Shown here piece by piece: positions 1 to 5,328 of a DNA stretch of 5,377 nucleotides. The translations under genes and the position numbers were made by a program. Within the stretch, counting starts at the first letter, position 1; each line of letters begins with the position of its first letter. Under the pieces are notes generated by a model. The model did no database searches. It saw only the letters and a list, made by a program, of their open reading frames with translations, and had not been told where the DNA came from. The DNA lies in assembly GCA_964591665.1 (NCBI GenBank), contig CAZQCV010000030.1, positions 1 to 5,377 on the forward strand. The letters run 5' to 3'. Origin of the DNA: CAZQCV01 sp964591665 (GTDB taxonomy: Bacteria; Patescibacteriota; Minisyncoccia; Phycocordibacterales; UBA9973).

Positions 1-1
1 T

Positions 2-166
2 GGTCTTGCACTCTTTGGTACAGGATTCCTTCCAGGGACATTGTTGGGGTGGTTGATCTTCATCTTGCTCATACTTGCGGTAGTAATGATCGCACGAGAA
101 GTATTTCGAAGAGAACGTATCTACATGATGCATCACAAAGACGACAACAGATCTCCGTTTAGGTAA
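2..166 (+). CDS. C-terminus of a membrane-anchored surface protein (5' end outside window)
   Basis: Only the last 54 codons are present, ending in TAA at 164-166. They contain a segment LFGTGFLPGT, then LLGW, about 18 hydrophobic residues (a membrane helix) and a basic tail (REVFRRER, ending SPFR). The same arrangement closes the next gene (LFGGGFFPTT, IGW, helix, SRRF), so the two are tandem paralogs or at least share one anchor module. With an N-terminal signal peptide, as in the neighbour, the helix would be a stop-transfer anchor with a cytoplasmic tail; that signal peptide is inferred, not seen. The LPGT followed by a helix and basic residues also resembles a sortase-type sorting signal, though the fifth residue is Leu rather than Gly. 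The extracellular domains are outside the window. Confidence 0.8.
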   Translation, partial: GLALFGTGFLPGTLLGWLIFILLILAVVMIAREVFRRERIYMMHHKDDNRSPFR

Positions 167-194
167 CACTCATCTACCATAGAGCTATCTATCC

Positions 195-228
195 ACATAA
201 AACCTACTCGAATGAGTAGGTTTTATGT
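195..228 (+). terminator. Intrinsic terminator after the partial surface-protein gene
   Basis: Perfect 15-bp inverted repeat: arm 195-209, loop GAAT at 210-213, arm 214-228. The arms carry an A-run on the left and TTTT on the right, so the hairpin ends in a U-rich 3' side. It lies 28 nt after the stop codon at 164-166 and before the promoter of the next gene, so the two paralogs are probably separate transcription units. Confidence 0.85.
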
Positions 229-265
229 TATACTTTCAAAAGATATGTGACCTAAACAATATAGG

Positions 266-294
266 TTGACAAATTCTTTATTATTTGCTATAAT
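266..294 (+). promoter_or_regulatory. Consensus sigma70-type extended -10 promoter giving a leaderless mRNA
   Basis: The -35 box TTGACA (266-271) and -10 box TATAAT (289-294) are both perfect consensus with the optimal 17-nt spacer. The spacer ends in TGC, giving an extended -10 (TGnTATAAT). Only 7 nt (295-301) separate the -10 from the ATG at 302. Since bacterial transcription normally begins about 7 nt after the -10, the mRNA should start at or one to two bases before the A of the start codon. No SD could lie on such a transcript. Confidence 0.9.
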
Positions 295-301
295 ATATAG
301 T

Positions 302-1606
302 ATGAAAATTATAACAATCTCAAAAACATTCGCATCATTTGTAACAATAGGACTTCTTGTTGTTACCCCTGCACACGCACAGTATGGTCCAGTAATGATG
401 GATCCTGGTACAGGTGGTGGTAGTGGAGTTATACCTGCAATAACCACCCCAGCATATGATTGGTACTCTCCTCCTACCACTACATACGTAGCTCCAACAC
501 TCCCTGCAAACGATGGGTCATATGCTCCAACCATTGCGGTCCCTGGAGCTTCAAATCCTTCTTATGGAACGGTCGGAACAAGTAGTACAGGTTGGAATGG
601 TTGGAACACAGGGACTACAACAGGTACAGGAACTGGTGGCACAACGACAACAGGGACAACTACTGGAACAACAGGAGCACCTTCCAGTATTCCAAGCATC
701 AGTACACTCGGTTCATCATACGTGAGTAGCCAAGTAGCAACCGTATCTGGTGCATGGTCTAGCGGAGGTGGTGTAACTGGTACATGGTTCGAATATGGCA
801 CATCACAAGGAGATCTCTCTCGACGATCTCCAGGAGTGCAACAAAATAACCTCTCGGGATCATGGGGTGAACAACTCAGTGGATTGCTACCTGGTACGAC
901 ATATTACTACCGTGCAGTAGCAGAAAATACCTACGGGAGAAACACTGGAGCGATTCGATCTTTTAAAACTCGATCACTTACGGTAACAACAGGAACTACA
1001 GGAACAACAACAGGTACTACTGGTACAACGACGACAGGAACAACGACTGGGGCGGTGGATATTGCTTCAACGGGCGCAATAACTATTACGAACCGATATA
1101 CAAATATTTGTCCAGCAGATGAAATAGATTATGCGATAAATTACAAGAACACAACAGGAAGAAAACTTACCGACGTAACGATAAAAATGTATCTTCCTTC
1201 ATCAATAGAATACCGAAGCAGTACAGCAGGAACATACCGATCACGAGAGAACGCAGTAACAGTGCTCGTAGGTAGCCTTAATCCAAATGAAACAGGAATA
1301 TTTTATGTTACCGGTGAAGCTACTAGCGATAGTTATCGTACACGCTTAGATGCTCGAGTTGAAATGCTTTACAACGGAGTAAATGGGAATCAAATAAAAG
1401 AAGACAGTGTTGTGAGTAACACAAGTACAGATTGTGATACCTCAAGCCTTGGCGCAGCAGCATTGTTTGGAGGAGGATTCTTCCCTACAACATTTATTGG
1501 CTGGCTATTCTTGATACTCTTCATCCTCTTCCTTGTCTGGCTTTCACGACGGTTTATGTACAAAAAAGATAGCCACGGGCATGGCGGACACGGAGATCAT
1601 CATTAA
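302..1606 (+). CDS. Secreted, C-terminally anchored surface protein with FN3-like and DUF11-like domains
   Basis: A 434-residue protein. The start at 302 is chosen because it begins a clean signal peptide (MKIITISK, hydrophobic core, cleavage AHA|QY after residue 26). An in-frame TTG at 266 is the -35 box itself. The mature protein has a Gly/Pro/Thr/Tyr-rich region (27-102), a Thr-Gly linker (103-125), an FN3-like beta-sandwich (about 131-223; WFEYG and LLPGTTYYYRAVAENTYG are typical strands), a second Thr-Gly linker (229-250), and a DUF11-like domain (about 256-378) with Cys270 and Cys378 near its ends, a possible disulfide. FFPTT (393-397), GW, a membrane helix (about 398-415), a basic stop and a His-rich tail (HGHGGHGDHH) follow. 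It probably acts as a cell-surface adhesin or envelope component; no enzyme motif is visible. It is monocistronic, with a terminator on each side. Confidence 0.88.
   Translation: MKIITISKTFASFVTIGLLVVTPAHAQYGPVMMDPGTGGGSGVIPAITTPAYDWYSPPTTTYVAPTLPANDGSYAPTIAVPGASNPSYGTVGTSSTGWNGWNTGTTTGTGTGGTTTTGTTTGTTGAPSSIPSISTLGSSYVSSQVATVSGAWSSGGGVTGTWFEYGTSQGDLSRRSPGVQQNNLSGSWGEQLSGLLPGTTYYYRAVAENTYGRNTGAIRSFKTRSLTVTTGTTGTTTGTTGTTTTGTTTGAVDIASTGAITITNRYTNICPADEIDYAINYKNTTGRKLTDVTIKMYLPSSIEYRSSTAGTYRSRENAVTVLVGSLNPNETGIFYVTGEATSDSYRTRLDARVEMLYNGVNGNQIKEDSVVSNTSTDCDTSSLGAAALFGGGFFPTTFIGWLFLILFILFLVWLSRRFMYKKDSHGHGGHGDHH
608..676 (+). repeat. Thr-Gly linker repeat, copy 1 (within the surface-protein CDS)
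   Basis: Low-complexity stretch of ACN and GGN codons encoding TGTTTGTGTGG-type sequence before the FN3-like domain. Bases 638-666 match 1022-1050 in copy 2 with only a few, third-position differences, and both encode GTTTTGTTTG. The copies are in the same reading frame. Confidence 0.8.
986..1051 (+). repeat. Thr-Gly linker repeat, copy 2 (within the surface-protein CDS)
   Basis: Second ACN/GGN low-complexity tract, encoding a Thr-Gly linker between the FN3-like and DUF11-like domains. It is offset from copy 1 by 384 nt (128 codons) over the matching segment, so pairing of the two copies would add or remove the FN3-like domain without a frameshift. Confidence 0.8.
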
Positions 1607-1609
1607 AAC

Positions 1610-1645
1610 TTATTTAAAAACACCCATATGGGTGTTTTTAAATAA
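1610..1645. terminator. Bidirectional terminator between convergent genes (perfect 36-nt palindrome)
   Basis: Bases 1610-1627 are the exact reverse complement of 1628-1645. The core is ACCC-ATAT-GGGT, flanked by A-run and T-run sides, so each strand reads a GC core followed by TTTTT. It starts 3 nt after the TAA of the plus-strand surface gene and lies 7 nt beyond the stop of the minus-strand Cys-rich gene, so one element serves both transcripts. Confidence 0.92.
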
Positions 1646-1652
1646 GGAATTC

Positions 1653-3362
1653 TTATACAAAAGAACTTCTATAGCAATCTTCACAATACAATATTGGTGC
1701 GTAGGAAGCAGTATATACTGTAAAAGTTTTTGCACTACACTTCGAACATGATCGTTCTATCAAATCCATAGGTGGACGTTTCATAAAACGTCTCACGAAA
1801 CGAACGTTAAAACAGACTTGAGGAAGTGGGAGGTTCATTTTGCGATAGAATAACAATTCTTGTTCTGTTATTTTATACGCACCAACAGAATAGTCTTTTT
1901 CTTTTTCCAAACATTCAATGATTTGAGATTTTATATCATCACTTACTTCTTGAATAGTTTCTGGTAAGTCTGTAGCTTTCATTGTTGGATTATAGATATT
2001 TTTCTGTTTATCTTTCCAAGTATATCCTTTTGATAACGCATCCTGTTTGGTAAGTGGAAAGAAATCTTGTGCAGCAGTTTCGTTGTATGCAAATGGTGAA
2101 ACTTCCAAAGGGAAATGTTCTCCGTATTTATAGACACGGCCATTTTGCCCAACAAAAGGTTTCTCGTCCATTTGTTTTTTTATTTTTTCAACTATCTCAA
2201 AATATGTATCTTTATCATATTTTTTATTCAGAATACAATATTCGCCCTTTTTAACACCAATACATCCAAACGAATAAGAGGCTCCTGGACAAGAATCGCA
2301 ATATTCTAGGTCATGAGCGCCCATCCAACATTGACTACAGGAAAAAAGTTTAGATACCTGAATACCACAATTTTCTGATTCGTAAACAAGCTCGGCTTTA
2401 TTTCCCCATTGAAAATAATCCATACAGTCTTGTGCGTCAAAAACAACAAAAAGGTGCTTGGCATCTTTTACATTAAAACAACCAAAAGAATTTTGAACAT
2501 TCTGACAATTTGTCATCCAATTACCAGAAACGTGATCAACTTTTAAAGAAGTCGTCGCTCGTTGAGGTTGTTTTTTCCTAAATTCATCAAAGTGAATTTC
2601 ATATGCATCCAACCCGCTTCGAGTATGGAGGTTAAGTGTCTTGAGTTTTTCATAATATTCTTCTTTAGTATATTGAACATTTTCTATACAAAATTCTGCA
2701 TTACGTAAATTAACGCAACCAGTACAGTTTGAGCAGTTAAAGCAACTATAGAGAAAATTACTATCTCTACAATTAATGCTTTCCTGACAGTGAACTAATC
2801 GGTAACTGTTTTCGCAATCTATACATTCATAACATAGTTCGCATTTAGTGACGTATGCACAATCAAAACATTCTCTAACATACATACCAACATAAAGATA
2901 TGCACACTCTTCTGGTTGCGTTGCACGAAACACCATATATGAATTTTTGGGATTATCTACTCGGTGAGAATACTCACTGTTAATAGATTTACCTTGTCTC
3001 ACGAGAGCCATGCGTGGAACTTTGTTTTGAAGTTCGAGAAACTGTTCGAAAAATGGTCTTGAAAAATCATACTCCATACCGTATTGATATGGATCCCACC
3101 CGTCACCATACCAATCGTCCACATTATAGACAGGAAATGGTGTATCAGCAGGAAACATACTAAAAATCGTTTTTCCTGTGAAATCACATCTGCGAGTATA
3201 CAAAACTCTTTCATTTGTATTATTCATACGACGAACGAGTCTGCACTTAGGACAAAAGGTTGGCGGTGGAACTTTCATTTTTTCATAAAAAACAAAATCA
3301 TCAGACTCAATTGTAAAGTCGATTTTGCAATTTTGGCATGTTCTTGAAAGAGTTTCAGACAT
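1653..3362 (-). CDS. Large Cys-rich putative zinc-binding protein with duplicated modules, function unknown
   Basis: A 569-residue protein with 35 Cys (about 6%) and no signal peptide or membrane helix, so probably cytoplasmic. It starts with a zinc-ribbon-like module: C9-x2-C12, then FYEKMKVPPPTFCPKCR (C37, C40) and C59. A Cys belt (153-225) of short CxxC/CxxxxxC repeats ends in TGCVNLRNAEFCIEN plus YTKEEYYEKL. A second belt (286-376) ends in FGCIGVKKGEYCILN plus YDKDTYFEIV, so the middle is an internal duplication; the regular spacing suggests a solenoid-like fold. The C-terminal module (about 497-569) repeats the N-terminal one (FYRKMNLPLPQVC, then CSKC at 539-542 and CEDC at 560-563). I associate this architecture with CPR genomes but know no demonstrated function. 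It is last in the minus cluster, 5 nt after the DUF192 gene. The start is supported by a -10 box 7 nt upstream. Confidence 0.85.
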   Translation of the reverse strand: MSETLSRTCQNCKIDFTIESDDFVFYEKMKVPPPTFCPKCRLVRRMNNTNERVLYTRRCDFTGKTIFSMFPADTPFPVYNVDDWYGDGWDPYQYGMEYDFSRPFFEQFLELQNKVPRMALVRQGKSINSEYSHRVDNPKNSYMVFRATQPEECAYLYVGMYVRECFDCAYVTKCELCYECIDCENSYRLVHCQESINCRDSNFLYSCFNCSNCTGCVNLRNAEFCIENVQYTKEEYYEKLKTLNLHTRSGLDAYEIHFDEFRKKQPQRATTSLKVDHVSGNWMTNCQNVQNSFGCFNVKDAKHLFVVFDAQDCMDYFQWGNKAELVYESENCGIQVSKLFSCSQCWMGAHDLEYCDSCPGASYSFGCIGVKKGEYCILNKKYDKDTYFEIVEKIKKQMDEKPFVGQNGRVYKYGEHFPLEVSPFAYNETAAQDFFPLTKQDALSKGYTWKDKQKNIYNPTMKATDLPETIQEVSDDIKSQIIECLEKEKDYSVGAYKITEQELLFYRKMNLPLPQVCFNVRFVRRFMKRPPMDLIERSCSKCSAKTFTVYTASYAPILYCEDCYRSSFV

Positions 3363-3367
3363 ACTAT

Positions 3368-3844
3368 CTATTGTATCACAACGCTGTCTCCGACTGTAAT
3401 ACCCAACTTATTTGAAAATCCTGCGCCAATCTCTAACACCATAAGCGCTTGACCGTCTCTAGGCCCGAAACTCTCCGGATATGACTCTGGTGTGGCATTT
3501 TTTTGTATAAAAATAATTTTTTTTTCTTTATCAATCCAAAGCATATCTATCGGATAGTTCATATCTTTCATCCAAAAGTTATAATTACCTGGTTTTGGAA
3601 ATATAAAAAGCATGCCTTCATTTTCTTTTATTGGGCGTGTATTTGAGAGCCCTTGGGTCAGTTCTTCTTGAGTTCTTGAGACCACTACATCAAAGTTTTG
3701 ACCTCTGATGGTTACAGATTTTCGTTCGCGTCCTGGAAATTGTTCCAATGTAGTTGGTTCTTTTTTTTTATATATATATTCCACTCCCAGAATAAGGATA
3801 AAGAGTAGTACTATAAAGATAAGAACTTTACCTATTTTATTCAT
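3368..3844 (-). CDS. DUF192 family protein, membrane-tethered
   Basis: A 158-residue protein. An N-terminal membrane helix (about residues 5-24, KVLIFIVLLFILILGVEYIY) is followed by a KKK stop and a DUF192 domain (about 42-157). The family's characteristic blocks are visible in order: GLSNTR (65-70), GMLFIF (77-82), FWMKDMNYPIDMLWID (90-105), VLEIGAGF (136-143) and GITVGD (148-153). Domain length and order are normal for the family, whose molecular role I do not know to be established; the tether suggests it acts outside the membrane. The start is 15 nt after the upstream stop. The leader (CCTCTAAGTATTATT) has no SD and no -10 at the position seen for its neighbours, so it is probably read from the upstream gene's transcript. 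Confidence 0.9.
   Translation of the reverse strand: MNKIGKVLIFIVLLFILILGVEYIYKKKEPTTLEQFPGRERKSVTIRGQNFDVVVSRTQEELTQGLSNTRPIKENEGMLFIFPKPGNYNFWMKDMNYPIDMLWIDKEKKIIFIQKNATPESYPESFGPRDGQALMVLEIGAGFSNKLGITVGDSVVIQ
3370..3375 (-). promoter_or_regulatory. Extended -10 promoter inside the end of the DUF192 gene, leaderless type
   Basis: On the minus strand, TGA-TACAAT (hexamer 3375 to 3370) is followed by 7 nt (AGATAGT) and then the ATG at 3362. The last six bases before the ATG and the spacing closely match the promoter at 289-301. The hexamer overlaps the final CAA-TAG codons of the upstream gene. No good -35 is visible; TTACAG at an 18-nt spacing is the best and is weak. The gene may also be expressed by readthrough from its neighbours. 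Confidence 0.6.
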
Positions 3845-3859
3845 AATAATACTTAGAGG

Positions 3860-5104
3860 TTATTTTGAGATTACAATAACATTCGTATACCCCGTAACAT
3901 TGTCACCATATTGTTCGTCAATCATTGTGTGTTCAGAAAAAGTACCGTTTTGATTGTCCTGTTGAATTTGATTTTTATCCCTAAAAACTCCATACGAATA
4001 AGCACCTGTATCAACCAACATAAGATCATATACTAGAGCGTTTCCGTTTTGATCTTTCAAGTTAAGACACATATCTAAAAACTGATTCTGTGTCACTTTT
4101 TCTGTACAGTTGATTACAAACTGCTTTCCGTCTTTTGTTTGGCAAACTGCTCTAAATTCAAACACATTTGTGCTTGAGGAATTAAGTTTCTTTTGACCAT
4201 TCCAGATTGCTGGAATTTGTTGAAATAAAGAGCCTTTTTCTTGTTTAGCTCGAGCAACAAGAGCTTCTGCACGAGTAATGTCAAAGTTCTCTTGAGCATC
4301 TTTTGCACGATACAGCTCAATTTTACCAGTAGGAGTTATATATACAAAACCAGACCACTTAGAAAACTGTCCTTCACCAACCATTTCTCCATTTTCTATC
4401 GCGATACCTTCAATATTTCCGCTCGGTGATTTATATGCACCTGCAAAAGAAATGACCATTTCATTGCCTTGTTTTTGTACCTCATGATTCAATCTGCTGT
4501 AGTCTAGTTTTGGATTAAAAGCATTTGGATGTTTATCGTTTGATAGAAAAGACACCTTACCTCCTTCGAACCAAAACAGTGAGCCAATTTGTTTTTGGTT
4601 TGCGTCCAAAATGGACTCACGCTTAAAACCTTCTGGCATATTTTGATCTTTTTTTTCTATGATATGTGGGTCATTTAGATTTGACGCTACTTCCACTGAT
4701 CGTTGAATTTGATTAAAATTATTTTGAGAGTAAGATTCTTTTGGTATCACAGAAAGCAAAGACGTAACAGTTAAACCAAGTATGCCTGCACGGCTAACCA
4801 ACCCGGTCGATACAGTAGACGGTTTCTTTTCTGCAGTCTGTTCATTGTTTTCTGTTGGTGCTGCAGACTCCATATTTTCAGAAAATGATGTGAGTTCTGG
4901 AGTGATGTCCACACCCTTGTCTAACTTTTCTAATAATTCTTTAAAAAGTTGATCACTGATCTGTAATCCATCTAATAAAAGATCTTCCAATTTAGTTGCT
5001 TGGTCAGGATTTTGAAAATGAGCAAATGGATTTGCTTTTTTTTCGTTGGTTGTTTTAGGAGTCTCTGTGACAGTTGGACTCGGAAACATTGGTTCTTTCA
5101 TCAT
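3860..5104 (-). CDS. Secreted or membrane-anchored protein with a phosphodiester-glycosidase (NAGPA)-like domain
   Basis: A 414-residue protein. Its first ~95 residues are polar and Pro/Glu-rich, with a helical leucine-rich part (KLEDLLLDGLQISDQLFKEL). A hydrophobic segment (about 101-121, GLVSRAGILGLTVTSLLSVI) is either an internal membrane helix or a late signal sequence. The C-terminal domain (about 165-380) weakly resembles the NAGPA/phosphodiester glycosidase family: VISFAGAYKSPSGNIEGIAIENGEMV aligns by eye with the family's NGgfF...p.G..i.nGk block, and LVDTGAYSYGVF with its LDGGgS block. That glycine-rich motif is degenerate, so activity is uncertain and the assignment is tentative. 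The ATG at 5104 is preferred over an in-frame GTG at 5128 because the -10 box lies between them, 7 nt before the ATG. It is first in the minus-strand cluster. Confidence 0.8.
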   Translation of the reverse strand: MMKEPMFPSPTVTETPKTTNEKKANPFAHFQNPDQATKLEDLLLDGLQISDQLFKELLEKLDKGVDITPELTSFSENMESAAPTENNEQTAEKKPSTVSTGLVSRAGILGLTVTSLLSVIPKESYSQNNFNQIQRSVEVASNLNDPHIIEKKDQNMPEGFKRESILDANQKQIGSLFWFEGGKVSFLSNDKHPNAFNPKLDYSRLNHEVQKQGNEMVISFAGAYKSPSGNIEGIAIENGEMVGEGQFSKWSGFVYITPTGKIELYRAKDAQENFDITRAEALVARAKQEKGSLFQQIPAIWNGQKKLNSSSTNVFEFRAVCQTKDGKQFVINCTEKVTQNQFLDMCLNLKDQNGNALVYDLMLVDTGAYSYGVFRDKNQIQQDNQNGTFSEHTMIDEQYGDNVTGYTNVIVISK

Positions 5105-5111
5105 ATAGACT

Positions 5112-5117
5112 AGTATA
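5112..5117 (-). promoter_or_regulatory. Extended -10 promoter of the minus-strand cluster, leaderless type
   Basis: On the minus strand, TGG-TATACT (hexamer 5117 to 5112) is followed by exactly 7 nt (AGTCTAT) and then ATG-ATG at 5104. No -35 match is seen at 16-18 nt, which an extended -10 can tolerate. The predicted transcript begins at the start codon. Confidence 0.7.
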
Positions 5118-5126
5118 CCACAAAAC

Positions 5127-5155
5127 ACAAAAACCTCCTTATGTGGAGTTTTTGT
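5127..5155 (-). terminator. Terminator hairpin between 16S rRNA and the protein cluster
   Basis: On the minus strand, arm ACAAAAACTCC (5155-5145), loop ACATAA (5144-5139) and arm GGAGGTTTTTGT (5138-5127) pair over 11 bp with one bulged base. The 3' arm carries TTTTT and is followed by more Ts, as in an intrinsic terminator. It would end the transcript coming from 16S just before the promoter at 5117-5112. Confidence 0.7.
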
Positions 5156-5328
5156 TGAGAGAAAGAGTACTAATCTTTATTTTGTTCCGTTCTATACAGT
5201 CTTCCCTGTTTCCATGATGTTTTAAAGGTCATTACATCCATAGACCATTATGTGCTCAATTGAGGCACATAATATCGACAAGTAAAATCTCGATTATCTA
5301 TAAAATAGAGTAATCAGATTGGATCTCA
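5156..5328. other. Spacer downstream of 16S rRNA, no gene found
   Basis: AT-rich spacer between the 16S 3' end and the terminator. I see no tRNA (no acceptor/T-arm pattern), no 23S 5' end and no credible coding sequence. It contains the palindrome at 5247-5273 and, at its 16S edge, a short inverted repeat overlapping the rRNA tail (5321-5342). Confidence 0.6.
5247..5273. repeat. Strong inverted repeat in the 16S downstream spacer
   Basis: ATTATGTGC (5247-5255) and GCACATAAT (5265-5273) are perfect 9-bp arms around TCAATTGA, itself a palindrome, with one unpaired G at 5264. No T-run follows on the minus strand, so it is not a typical terminator; an RNA-processing or stabilising hairpin is possible. 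Confidence 0.65.

Noticed and set aside
229..247. Second promoter TATACT (229-234) followed by an ATG
   Set aside because: The ATG at 245-247 is followed at once by TGA, and the spacing is not 7 nt; there is no gene.
266..301. Extension of the surface protein upstream to TTG at 266
   Set aside because: It would translate the -35 and -10 boxes and bury the signal peptide behind 12 extra residues.
223..534. 103-residue minus-strand open frame
   Set aside because: Antisense shadow of the surface-protein gene; its Gly/Val/Pro-rich composition mirrors the opposite strand and it has no start signal.
513..801. Open frames of 70 (+) and 79 (-) residues over the Thr-Gly linker
   Set aside because: They arise from the low-complexity ACN/GGN repeats read in other frames or on the other strand (Gln- or Val/Pro-rich).
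608..1051. CRISPR array or tandem-repeat locus
   Set aside because: The repeats are codon-phased Thr-Gly linkers inside a clear coding sequence, with no regular spacers.
2054..2309. Small plus-strand open frames opposite the Cys-rich gene
   Set aside because: They overlap a strongly supported minus-strand gene and have no domain, promoter or start context.
5105..5128. GTG start at 5128 adding 8 residues to the NAGPA-like protein
   Set aside because: The promoter -10 lies downstream of it and its apparent SD is part of a terminator stem; ATG 5104 fits the spacing seen in two other genes.
5156..5328. tRNA in the 16S downstream spacer
   Set aside because: No cloverleaf, no T-loop GTTCRA-type sequence and no acceptor pairing found on either strand.
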